NCBI RefSeq assembly: GCF_050937815.1
Contig: NZ_JACDIJ010000001.1
Location: forward strand, 636,242 to 700,241
Source: Treponema_C sp050937815
Lineage (GTDB): Bacteria; Spirochaetota; Spirochaetia; Treponematales; Treponemataceae
DNA: 64,000 nt
Direction: 5' to 3'
The notes beneath the pieces are model-generated. The model ran no database searches. It saw only the letters and a list, made by a program, of their open reading frames with translations, and was not told the DNA's origin. The translations under genes were made by a program, and so were the position numbers. Shown piece by piece: positions 51,266-58,930 of this stretch. Position 1 is the stretch's first letter. Every line of letters starts with the position of its first letter.

Positions 51266-51493
51266 ATGCTCAGTGACAGCGAATTGCTGGATTATTCGTC
51301 AACTGCCGGCTATGCAATCGAAAATGCTTATGACGACGATTTTGATGACGATTTCGACGATGACGACGATTTCGATGACTTTGAAGATGACGAATTCATG
51401 GACGACGACTTGGACGATTATGACGACAGCGAAGCCGATTTCGACTATGATGAGGATGACGACTTTCAATATGACGATGATTTGGACGAATAA
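51266..51493 (+). CDS. Extremely acidic Asp-rich small protein
   Basis: 75 residues containing 34 Asp and 7 Glu and no Lys, Arg or His. After a normal first 20 residues (MLSDSELLDYSSTAGYAIEN) the rest alternates Asp runs with single Phe/Tyr/Leu. It has its own promoter, an AAGGAAG ribosome site 8 nt before the ATG, and a terminator, so I consider it a real gene. Possible roles are a nucleic-acid mimic, a cation buffer or a disordered chaperone for a basic partner; none can be chosen. It lies opposite the presumed 3' UTR of the rplU-rsfS operon. Confidence 0.7.
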   Translation: MLSDSELLDYSSTAGYAIENAYDDDFDDDFDDDDDFDDFEDDEFMDDDLDDYDDSEADFDYDEDDDFQYDDDLDE

Positions 51494-51517
51494 ATCGGTA
51501 TAAAAGCGAATCTCATC

Positions 51518-51560
51518 CGGAGGCACCGATGCGGTATCGGCTTAATCCGTGCCTCCGTTT
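51518..51560 (+). terminator. Terminator of the Asp-rich protein gene
   Basis: Arms CGGAGGCAC (51518-51526) and GTGCCTCCG (51549-51557), followed by T's on the plus strand. Confidence 0.7.
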
Positions 51561-51904
51561 TATAAAAGCTTTTCGCCTCCGTGCCACAATTTTTCCAAAT
51601 CGTAAAAATTTCGTGCCTCGTCCGTCATTAAATGTACAACGATTGTTCCCATATCCATTAAATTCCAATCGTCGCCGGAAGGCAGTTTTCTGTCGGGAAC
51701 TCGAATGGTCAATTCGTTTTGCTTTGCGTAATCCTTTATTTGTCTGTATAAACCCTTCCAATGAGCACTGCTGTTCACTGTGGTAATTACAAAATAATCC
51801 GTCCAACTGCTTAATTGTGAAATATCCAAAACAACGGTGTCGGCGCCTTTAAAGTCGGTAAGGATATCCGCTATTTCCAAGGCTTTTTCTTTATCGGTTT
51901 TCAT
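51560..51904 (-). CDS. rsfS: Ribosomal silencing factor RsfS
   Basis: Start at 51904 (MKTDKEKALEI), with GAGGA upstream. 114 residues of Iojap fold: ALEIADILTDFKGADTVVLDIS, SSWTDYFVITTVNSSAHW, DWNLMDMGTIVVHLMTDEARNFYDLEKLW. It binds uL14 and blocks subunit joining in starvation. Last gene of the rplU operon. Confidence 0.95.
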   Translation of the reverse strand: MKTDKEKALEIADILTDFKGADTVVLDISQLSSWTDYFVITTVNSSAHWKGLYRQIKDYAKQNELTIRVPDRKLPSGDDWNLMDMGTIVVHLMTDEARNFYDLEKLWHGGEKLL

Positions 51905-51924
51905 ACAATCCTCTTTTAAAATAA

Positions 51925-53124
51925 TCATCGGACATAGCGTCCGTCAAAATCTTTGCCCAATACAATCGTAAAGTCAACCAGGGTATCGGCTTCAAGGCCG
52001 TCTTCCTTTTTTATTTCGGCGGTTTTAATATTCGTACAGCGTATAAAATCGCCGATGCTTTTGGCAATCTCTTTATTGCCGATATGGTCTATGATAACGG
52101 TTTTTTCATAATCGTTGCGGTCGGCATTGGATGTCGTAAGAATATCATAGCCTGCACTTTGCATTAATGCAGCCGTATTTTTTGCAAGCCCTTGAACCGA
52201 AGTTCCGTTTTGAACGGCAAGAACATAAATACGGCTGTGAACAACTTCCGTTTCCGAAACAAGGGCCGAAACGGTTTGCTTTAAAACGTCTTTTATAAGC
52301 TGTCCGTCATAATACGGAAATAAAAGTAATTTGTCGTCTACCAAGCGCTGCGAACCGGTAATCGATTGGGGGAAAAGGCGCTCGGCATCGATCAAAGAAA
52401 TTTTTTCCAAAAGGCTGTACAAGCCTTCATTGTCGATATTGGCTTTTATCCGCGATGCATAGACGGGGAAAATGTTCTTTTTAAATATATCCGTTCTATG
52501 CATATTAACGGCATATAAAAAAGCAACAACCGCATTTTGTAAGCGATCCTGCCTTTCGGCTACGGCAGCCTCTTTATTTTCGTATAAAATATAGGTACGT
52601 ATTTTATCGCCGTCGAGTACAACCGAACCGGAGGGCAATAAATAAGGAATACCGTCGATTTTATCGTCAATCGGATACGGTACAAAAACTCGTAAACCGC
52701 CTAAAAAATCCGTCAATTCGGAAAACTGTTTTAAATTTATTTCAAGCGAAAACGGAATGGACATTCCCGTAAGCTTTTCTATCTCAGCCCGGTATACATC
52801 TATGCCTTTTTCTTTATAGACGGCATCTATACGGTCTACCCTTCCCAAGCTTGCATAAATGGCACCCGTATTTCCGAGTATATCGATAAGGGCACCGCGG
52901 TGAGATACCGGATAATAGGCCATAAGCATTGTCGAAAGAGCTTCTCCTTCATCTTCAAGGACAATAAGCAGTTTAATGATTTGGTCGCTTTCCAAAACTT
53001 CTTCGACGGGATTGGTTTTAAGCGCAAATACCAATAATAAAACGGAAACCGTCAATACGGCCACAATGAGAAACAAAAAAACAATATGTTTGTGTGTCCC
53101 CAAACGGGGTTTATAATTCGCCAT
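51925..53124 (-). CDS. LytR-CpsA-Psr family protein with LytR_C domain
   Basis: 399 residues. One N-terminal membrane segment (VFLFLIVAVLTVSVLLLVFAL), an LCP-type extracellular domain (MLMAYYPVSHRGALIDIL...DFLGGLRVFVPYPI, LDGDKIRTYI) and a C-terminal LytR_C module (VLAVQNGTSVQGLAKNTAALMQSAGYDI). LCP enzymes attach polymers to the cell wall; the canonical polyphosphate-binding arginines are not obvious, so activity is uncertain. Start overlaps yqeK by 14 nt. Confidence 0.85.
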   Translation of the reverse strand: MANYKPRLGTHKHIVFLFLIVAVLTVSVLLLVFALKTNPVEEVLESDQIIKLLIVLEDEGEALSTMLMAYYPVSHRGALIDILGNTGAIYASLGRVDRIDAVYKEKGIDVYRAEIEKLTGMSIPFSLEINLKQFSELTDFLGGLRVFVPYPIDDKIDGIPYLLPSGSVVLDGDKIRTYILYENKEAAVAERQDRLQNAVVAFLYAVNMHRTDIFKKNIFPVYASRIKANIDNEGLYSLLEKISLIDAERLFPQSITGSQRLVDDKLLLFPYYDGQLIKDVLKQTVSALVSETEVVHSRIYVLAVQNGTSVQGLAKNTAALMQSAGYDILTTSNADRNDYEKTVIIDHIGNKEIAKSIGDFIRCTNIKTAEIKKEDGLEADTLVDFTIVLGKDFDGRYVR

Positions 53125-53773
53125 GTATTTCCCCTCGTAAGGATTGTATCATCTTAAAAGTATCGGATGCAATTGCTTTGTTTTGATTTTTAAGATAATT
53201 TTCGTTTTCTTCGGCAACCGCCAACAAAAGAGTATCTAAACTCAAGTTCATGCACTGTGTAATATAGGCTTCGCTGCTGTGCGCCCTGCCCGGTTCTATT
53301 TTATCGGCAATATATAAAACCTTTGCCAAATCGCCCATACCCGCTTTACCGAAGGTATGGCAGCGCACGGCTTCCAAAACATCGCCGTTACATACGCCGA
53401 AGTCTTTTTGAAGAAGAACCGCCGCCGCACGCCCGTGTAAAAGGGATTTTTTTTCCGCTTCCAAGCCGGATACGGGGTGGCCGTCGAGGACTGCCAAAGA
53501 AAAAAGTGCATCCTCGTCCATATCCTTACACATATCGTGTACAATGCCGGCAAAGTAACCGCTTTGCGCATCAAGACCGTAGCGGCGGCATAAGCGAGAA
53601 GCGGTTAAGGCGGTGCGCACCGAATGCTCATAGCGTTTCGGATTCACAGCGGAAGCCGTATAGAGGGAAAGGCGTTCAATCAAATCGGCATCTATCGGAA
53701 GCGAAAAGGCGGCTTTTTGTACCGAGGATGAAACTTGCACGCAGGAAGTATTTCGGTTTTTATTTAAAGCCAT
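53111..53773 (-). CDS. yqeK: HD-domain phosphohydrolase YqeK (Ap4A hydrolase)
   Basis: Start at 53773 (MALNKNRN), with AAGGAAG upstream, inside the end of nadD. 220 residues with the HD motif (HSVRTALTASRL...FAGIVHDMCKDMDED) and a helical KCTFGKAGMG-like region (RCHTFGKAGMGDLAKVLYIADKIEPGR). YqeK proteins cleave Ap4A symmetrically; the order nadD-yqeK-lytR-rsfS is conserved in many bacteria. Confidence 0.9.
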   Translation of the reverse strand: MALNKNRNTSCVQVSSSVQKAAFSLPIDADLIERLSLYTASAVNPKRYEHSVRTALTASRLCRRYGLDAQSGYFAGIVHDMCKDMDEDALFSLAVLDGHPVSGLEAEKKSLLHGRAAAVLLQKDFGVCNGDVLEAVRCHTFGKAGMGDLAKVLYIADKIEPGRAHSSEAYITQCMNLSLDTLLLAVAEENENYLKNQNKAIASDTFKMIQSLRGEIHGEL

Positions 53774-54434
53774 ACAACTTCCTTTGCACAATGTACTCAT
53801 AAACGCTTGCGGGAACAAGGGCTTTCCAATCTTTTTTTTCGGCTGTCATGCGCCGTATCGCAGCCGAAGAAACCGCACAAAACTCATTGTGAAGCTGAAG
53901 GTGCGGACGGGGGAAAGTCCCGCCTGCACCGGAATGCTCGCCTGCCCGGTGCGGTTTATCGGGAACGCCGGCTTCCGCAACAGAAAAACCGCCCTCGGGC
54001 AGCTTCTCATCATCACGCAAGGGACGGCAGCCGAGTACAATATCCGCTTTTTCAGCCAAAAGATCGGCGTTTTTCCATTTTCCGAAATCGGCTGCAAGGT
54101 CGCTTCCGATAATAAGGCCTATTTTTCCTTCCAATGCCCCCGCATAGCGCGCTTCCAAATCGTATACGGTATCGATAGTATAGGAAGGGCCTGAGCGCTT
54201 TAATTCACAGTCGTCAATAAAAAAACGATTGTCGCCGTATTCGTTTAAAGCCCGTTTAAGCATTTCCAAACGGTCGGTATCGGAAGCGCCTGAAGCCAAA
54301 GTTTTATGAGGCGGCTCGCGCGCCGGAATAAACAACACACGCTCGTAGCCGTACTCGTCGGCCGCCTGTTTTGCCAAAAAAAGATGTCCTTTATGGACGG
54401 GGTTAAAAGAGCCGCCCAAAATTGCAAGTTTCAT
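53760..54434 (-). CDS. nadD: Nicotinate-nucleotide adenylyltransferase
   Basis: 224 residues. The nucleotidyltransferase motif LGGSFNPVHKGHLFLA and the ISS-type motif (SSAAIRRM) are present. Makes NaAD in NAD synthesis. A Gly/Pro-rich stretch (about 165-185) lengthens the middle. 67 bp separate it from obgE. Confidence 0.94.
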   Translation of the reverse strand: MKLAILGGSFNPVHKGHLFLAKQAADEYGYERVLFIPAREPPHKTLASGASDTDRLEMLKRALNEYGDNRFFIDDCELKRSGPSYTIDTVYDLEARYAGALEGKIGLIIGSDLAADFGKWKNADLLAEKADIVLGCRPLRDDEKLPEGGFSVAEAGVPDKPHRAGEHSGAGGTFPRPHLQLHNEFCAVSSAAIRRMTAEKKDWKALVPASVYEYIVQRKLYGFK

Positions 54435-54501
54435 CGGTCAGATTCCTTGCTATATAAGCAGTTACAGGTTCGCACGTGCGAACATTCCAAAACCGCAAGC
54501 T

Positions 54502-55590
54502 TCATTGCTCGGATCCCGGATACTGTACCTCTTGATCGTCTACCGACGCGCGGCTTGCAAGAAAATCGCTTTTTTTGTCCTGAGCCGCTTGAACGCTGCC
54601 GCCGTATACAAGAGTTATCAATTCTTTTTTAACCCGGAGCAAGCCTTCGCCCGTATGCACCGAAAGAGGAACCGTTATCATATCCTTGTATGTTTCGGCA
54701 ATTTCGGCAGCACGAAAGGCCGCATCTCCTACATCGATTTTATTGCATAAAATAATGCGCTTTTTTGATGCCAGTTCGGGCGAAAAAGCGTTTAATTCGG
54801 CATTCAGTTTTTCGTAGGCTGCCGCATAGTTGTCGTCGGAACAATCGATAATAAAGGCAAGGCCTGCGGTGCGCGATATGTGCTTTAAAAAGCGGATTCC
54901 CAAGCCGGCGCCTTCGGCGGCTCCTTCTATAATGCCGGGAATATCGGCTATAACGATATCCTGTTCGTCGTCGATGCGTAAAACGCCCAAATTGGGAATC
55001 TTGGTTGTAAACGGATAGGGCGCGATTTTAGGCCGGGCGTTTGTAAAGTAATCGAGAAGGGAGGATTTTCCCGCATTCGGAAAGCCCACCAAGCCGATGT
55101 CGGCCATAATGCTCAATTCGACGCGCAGTTTTTTTACATCGCCCGGCTTTCCTTCGTGGGCGTAGCGCGGCGCCTGATTTACCGAACTTTTAAAATGAAC
55201 GTTGCCCCAGCCGCCCTTGCCGCCTTTTAAATAGGTAACGGTTTCGCTTTCCTCTTCGCCCGTAAAATCGCAAACAAGAACTCCCGTTTCGGCATCGGTT
55301 ACCTTTGTTCCGGGAGGCAGCGGAATAATAACATCGTTCCCGTCCGCGCCGTGGCGGTTTCGGCCTTCGCCGTCGCCGCCGTTTTGCGCTTTAAATACAG
55401 GCTGTTTTCGTAAATGAGCAAGGGTTCTGAGATTGTGCTTTACGCAAAAAACGACATTGCCGCCCCGGCCGCCGTCGCCGCCTGCGGGACCTCCGTGCGG
55501 AACGTATTTTTCGCGCCGGAACGCGATACAGCCGTTGCCGCCCTTACCGGAGCGGACTTCTATGAGAGCTTCGTCGGCAAATTGAATCAC
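54502..55590 (-). CDS. obgE: GTPase ObgE
   Basis: 362 residues beginning with GTG. The glycine-rich Obg fold (GKGGNGCIAFRREKYVPHGGPAGGDGGRGG) precedes a GTPase domain: G1 GFPNAGKSS, G3 DIPGIIEGA, G4 NKID. Involved in late 50S assembly. It begins 2 bp after the rpmA stop. Confidence 0.96.
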   Translation of the reverse strand: MIQFADEALIEVRSGKGGNGCIAFRREKYVPHGGPAGGDGGRGGNVVFCVKHNLRTLAHLRKQPVFKAQNGGDGEGRNRHGADGNDVIIPLPPGTKVTDAETGVLVCDFTGEEESETVTYLKGGKGGWGNVHFKSSVNQAPRYAHEGKPGDVKKLRVELSIMADIGLVGFPNAGKSSLLDYFTNARPKIAPYPFTTKIPNLGVLRIDDEQDIVIADIPGIIEGAAEGAGLGIRFLKHISRTAGLAFIIDCSDDNYAAAYEKLNAELNAFSPELASKKRIILCNKIDVGDAAFRAAEIAETYKDMITVPLSVHTGEGLLRVKKELITLVYGGSVQAAQDKKSDFLASRASVDDQEVQYPGSEQ

Positions 55591-55592
55591 GT

Positions 55593-55850
55593 TTAAGCTT
55601 GAGCAGGGATTACCGAAGCCAGCTTTCGACCCTTGCGTTCATGATAGGACACAACACCCGTTGCGGTTGCAAAGAGGGTATCGTCTTTTCCGCGGCCGAC
55701 ATTATCGCCCGGATGAATTTTTGTCCCGCGCTGGCGCACGAGTATGGAGCCGGCAGGCACAAAGGTTCCGCCGTATGCTTTTACACCTAAATATTTCGGA
55801 TTGGAATCGCGGCCGTTTTTAGCGCCGCTTCCGCCTTTTTTACGTCCCAT
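55593..55850 (-). CDS. rpmA: Large ribosomal subunit protein bL27
   Basis: 85 residues, GGAGG before the ATG. It begins directly with MGRKKGGSGAKNGRDSNPK, the conserved mature N-terminus; there is no upstream LxxFF-type extension in frame before a stop codon. That matters because the processing protease Prp is encoded just upstream. Confidence 0.97.
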   Translation of the reverse strand: MGRKKGGSGAKNGRDSNPKYLGVKAYGGTFVPAGSILVRQRGTKIHPGDNVGRGKDDTLFATATGVVSYHERKGRKLASVIPAQA

Positions 55851-55872
55851 AGTATATACCTCCGCATTTTAA

Positions 55873-56217
55873 TCAATCGTTTGCATCGGCGCGGTTTATG
55901 CGCACCGATATGTAAGGCGGATAATCGGTTTGCAATGACAAAAGCCCCTTTTGCAAAAAATCCGCCGTATAACTTAAAATCCCCGAAGCCGCTTCCTCTC
56001 TTTTTTTTACTGTAAAGGAAAGTTCTCCGCGTCCGGGAATATCGGTTTTTAATTCAATTCCGCTTTGTGCGTTTAAGACCTCCAATGCCGTGCGCACCAA
56101 TATACTGGCCGCCGCGCATACGATGTCGTTGCCCGCCGGTGCAAAGCCGGAATGACCGCTGAGCGCACAGGAATACAAATCACCGTTTTCAAAACGGGTA
56201 AGTACAGCCCGTATCAC
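55873..56217 (-). CDS. prp: Ribosomal-processing cysteine protease Prp
   Basis: 114 residues, GTG start 6 bp after rplU. The catalytic dyad His22 (LSGHSGFAPAGND) and Cys34 (DIVCAAASIL) matches Prp/YsxB. In Firmicutes Prp removes the N-terminal extension of bL27. It sits between rplU and rpmA as usual, although this bL27 has no extension. Confidence 0.9.
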   Translation of the reverse strand: MIRAVLTRFENGDLYSCALSGHSGFAPAGNDIVCAAASILVRTALEVLNAQSGIELKTDIPGRGELSFTVKKREEAASGILSYTADFLQKGLLSLQTDYPPYISVRINRADAND

Positions 56218-56223
56218 GCTCTC

Positions 56224-56547
56224 TTATTCGGCCTGCCCTGCCGAAATGCCGGTAATGCGGATTTTCGTATAGTGCTGGCGGTGGCCGATAGTCCGGTGAT
56301 AGTCTTTTTTGCTTTTGTATTTAAACACAAGCACTTTTTTATCACGGAACGAATCTTCCACAACCGCGGAAACCTTTGCACCTTTTACATAGGGGGTTCC
56401 CACCTGCACGTTTTTACCGTCATTTACCATTATAACCGTATCTATATCGACGGTTTGTCCTTTTTCAACATCGAGCTTGTCCACTGTAATAAGAGCGTCT
56501 TTTTCCGCCTTATACTGTTTACCCTTATACTCAACCAGTGCGTACAT
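56224..56547 (-). CDS. rplU: Large ribosomal subunit protein bL21
   Basis: 107 residues, full length: MYALVEYKGKQYKAEKD and the C-terminal KKDYHRTIGHRQHYTKIRITGI. First gene of the operon rplU-prp-rpmA-obgE-nadD-yqeK-lytR-rsfS, about 5 kb on the minus strand. Confidence 0.97.
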   Translation of the reverse strand: MYALVEYKGKQYKAEKDALITVDKLDVEKGQTVDIDTVIMVNDGKNVQVGTPYVKGAKVSAVVEDSFRDKKVLVFKYKSKKDYHRTIGHRQHYTKIRITGISAGQAE

Positions 56548-56704
56548 CTTCTACACCTCTATTACCTGTTTTATTTGCGGCAGGGGGAAACTCCTGCCAA
56601 ATCCGGCAAAAACGGGGACAGCCGGACGGGGGAATCAAAAAAGCCGCCGGCTTTTCAGTCCCAATGTAATGAACAGTATACTATATTTTAAGCGGCCTCG
56701 TCAA
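56548..56704 (-). promoter_or_regulatory. Promoter and structured leader of the rplU operon
   Basis: TTGACG (56699-56704), 18 bp, TATACT (56675-56680). The leader of about 120 nt contains AAAAGCC-GGC-GGCTTTT followed by T's (a terminator-like hairpin near 56639-56654), then CCGGC/GCCGG and GGCAGG/CCTGCC hairpins before the GAGGTG ribosome site. The layout suggests attenuation, perhaps by bL21 itself. Confidence 0.55.
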
Positions 56705-56766
56705 GGGTTTATACGGGTCTTGACAAATTCAATAAAGTGAGTACCAATTATAAGCGGAGATATATT

Positions 56767-57606
56767 ATGGAAAACTGTTTGACGATAGGGCAAATGGCGA
56801 AACTGAACCGTATTTCCGAGCAAACACTGCGCCTGTATGAAAAAAAAGGGCTTTTGCAGCCCGTATCGCGGGACGATTTAACGGGTTACCGTTTTTACGA
56901 TATACGGCAAAGCGCCGTTTTGGATATGATCCGTTATATGAAAGCCCTGGGTATGAATCTAAAAGAAATCAAAATACAGCTTAAAGAAAAAGATATGTGC
57001 TACATGCACGAAATTCTGACACAACGGCAAAATCAAATCGACAAAGATATTTTGGAATTAAAATGCCAGCGGCGGGCCGTTCAGCGTACAATCGAAAGCT
57101 TCGAGCGCTATAAATGCGCTCCGCCCGACGGTACAATCGTTCTTGAGTATATAGGAAAGCGTTTTTTATACTGCATCGATTCGGGTATCAACGTGTACGA
57201 CCACGATTTGGGTACTTACGAAAAAATGCTGCGGGATTTAAAAAACGAATTGGAAATAAACCGTTTGCCGCAAACCTATTTTTACAATGCCGGTACCATT
57301 TTGCGCAAAGACAATCTTTTGCGCAAAGAATTTTATTCTTCGGAAGTGTTCGTTTTTGTAGACCGTCAATTTGTTCCCGACGAACTGATTACGGTTTTGG
57401 AACCGGGAATGTACTTGTGCATTTACTGCGATAATTTTTATAAAGAAAAGGAGTATATTTGCCGCCTGCTTGATGAAATACAAAGGCGAAACTATATTAT
57501 CGGCGGCGATTACCTGTGCGAAGAAATTTCGGACATTGCAATGGCATGGGAAACCGAGCGCGATTTGTTTTTGCGCTTACAAATACCCGTTTTTTTTGAA
57601 AAATAA
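56767..57606 (+). CDS. MerR-family regulator with effector-binding domain
   Basis: Start at 56767 (MENCLTIGQMAKLN), with GGAGA 6 nt upstream. 279 residues: MerR winged HTH (IGQMAKLNRISEQTLRLYEKKGLLQPV...GYRFYDIRQ), a dimerising coiled coil (about 75-120) and a C-terminal GyrI/BmrR-like domain (about 125-275), which suggests a small organic ligand rather than a metal. The dehydrogenase gene follows after 120 bp behind a MerR-type promoter. Confidence 0.88.
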   Translation: MENCLTIGQMAKLNRISEQTLRLYEKKGLLQPVSRDDLTGYRFYDIRQSAVLDMIRYMKALGMNLKEIKIQLKEKDMCYMHEILTQRQNQIDKDILELKCQRRAVQRTIESFERYKCAPPDGTIVLEYIGKRFLYCIDSGINVYDHDLGTYEKMLRDLKNELEINRLPQTYFYNAGTILRKDNLLRKEFYSSEVFVFVDRQFVPDELITVLEPGMYLCIYCDNFYKEKEYICRLLDEIQRRNYIIGGDYLCEEISDIAMAWETERDLFLRLQIPVFFEK

Positions 57607-57631
57607 TCTATAAATATTTATTATTTTTTTC

Positions 57632-57662
57632 TTGACCTTATACCAAGTACAAGCTTTAAGAT
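57632..57662 (+). promoter_or_regulatory. MerR-type promoter before the dehydrogenase gene
   Basis: TTGACC (57632-57637) and TAAGAT (57657-57662) are 19 bp apart, longer than optimal, as in MerR-activated promoters. The spacer holds an imperfect dyad from CTTA (57637-57640) to TAAG (57657-57660) centred on GTAC. Confidence 0.6.
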
Positions 57663-57726
57663 GTATATAGGAGCGGACGGAACTCTGAGTTCACGCCGTT
57701 AAAACCCGTCTTAAAGGAGGCAGTCT

Positions 57727-58761
57727 ATGAGTCAGGAAAAAATTCGTGTAGTACAATACGGATGCGGTAAAATGAGTAAATGGACGTTGCGGTATCTGTA
57801 TGAAAAAGGTGCGGAAATTGTAGGCGCTATCGATGTAAATCCGGCAGTGGTCGGTAAAGATGTCGGCGAAATTGCAGGCTTGGGTTTTCCCATCGGAGTG
57901 GTTGTCCGCGACGATGCCGACAAGGTATTGGACGAATGCGATGCGGACATCGCCGTTATGACTATGTTCAGCTTTATGAGCGATATGGCGCCGCACATGG
58001 AAAAATGCGCCGAACGCGGTATAAACATCATTACAACCTGCGAAGAAGCGATTTATCCGTGGACAACGGCTTCCGCCATTACGAACAGGCTCGACAAACT
58101 GGCAAAGGAACACGGCTGTACGATAGTCGGCGCGGGTATGCAGGATATTTATTGGGTCAACATGATAGGCTGCGTTGCAGGCGGCGTTCACAATATCAAA
58201 AAAATCGAAGGGGCGGTAAGCTATAATGTGGAAGACTACGGTCTTGCACTTGCAAAAGCCCACGGAGCCGGATTAACTCCCGATGAATTCGAAGCTCAAA
58301 TCGCTCATCCTGAAACCCTGGAGCCGGCATATGTATGGAATTCGAACGAATGTTTGTGCAATAAAATGGGCTGGACAATCAAATCGCAAAGCCAAAAATG
58401 CGTTCCGTATTTTTACGACAAGGACTTATATTCGGACACGCTGGGCAAAACCATTCCCAAGGGGAACTGTATCGGCATGAGTGCGGTTGTAACGACCGAA
58501 ACATTCCAAGGCCCGATTATCGAAACCCAGTGTATCGGAAAGGTGTACGGCCCGGACGACGGCGATATGTGCGATTGGAAAATAACGGGCGAACCCGATA
58601 CGGTCTTTTTTGTAAAAAAACCGGCAACGGTCGAACACACATGCGCTACAATCGTAAACAGAATACCCACGGTACTTGAAGCGCCTCCGGGCTACATTAC
58701 CGTAGAAAAATTAAGCGAACTTAAATACCTGTCATACCCCATGCATATGTATGTGGATTAA
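57727..58761 (+). CDS. 2,4-diaminopentanoate dehydrogenase-like NAD(P)-dependent enzyme
   Basis: 344 residues, AGGAGG 6 nt before the ATG. Rossmann N-terminus IRVVQYGCGKMSKWTLRYL, then the DapB/Ord-like pattern (NIITTCEEAIYPW, GAGMQDIYWVNMIGCVAGG, YNVEDYGLALAKAHGAG). Length and motifs resemble Ord, which deaminates 2,4-diaminopentanoate in ornithine fermentation. No ornithine aminomutase or thiolase genes are nearby, so the substrate may differ; an NADP-dependent amino-acid or amine dehydrogenase is the safe reading. Confidence 0.75.
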   Translation: MSQEKIRVVQYGCGKMSKWTLRYLYEKGAEIVGAIDVNPAVVGKDVGEIAGLGFPIGVVVRDDADKVLDECDADIAVMTMFSFMSDMAPHMEKCAERGINIITTCEEAIYPWTTASAITNRLDKLAKEHGCTIVGAGMQDIYWVNMIGCVAGGVHNIKKIEGAVSYNVEDYGLALAKAHGAGLTPDEFEAQIAHPETLEPAYVWNSNECLCNKMGWTIKSQSQKCVPYFYDKDLYSDTLGKTIPKGNCIGMSAVVTTETFQGPIIETQCIGKVYGPDDGDMCDWKITGEPDTVFFVKKPATVEHTCATIVNRIPTVLEAPPGYITVEKLSELKYLSYPMHMYVD

Positions 58762-58930
58762 AAAAGACGGATTAAAGCAGGCCGATTAAAACGGGCGGGG
58801 CTGTCTACAAACCGAAGTTTTGGGGCGCCACCGCCCCCGAAAGGCGGGGAAAACCGAAGCGTGTTCCGCTGCGCCCTTCCCTGCCGTTTTTTGCCCCCTC
58901 GTCTGCCTAATTACCTTATATCCGGACCTC

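Noticed and set aside
57691..58263. 190-codon ORF antisense to the dehydrogenase gene
   Set aside because: Overlaps a strongly supported gene on the other strand and has no recognisable domain or start signal.
58762..58930. GC-rich intergenic stretch after the dehydrogenase gene as an RNA gene
   Set aside because: Contains short GC palindromes (GGGGCG/CGCCCC) but no promoter or clear terminator; nothing further can be supported.
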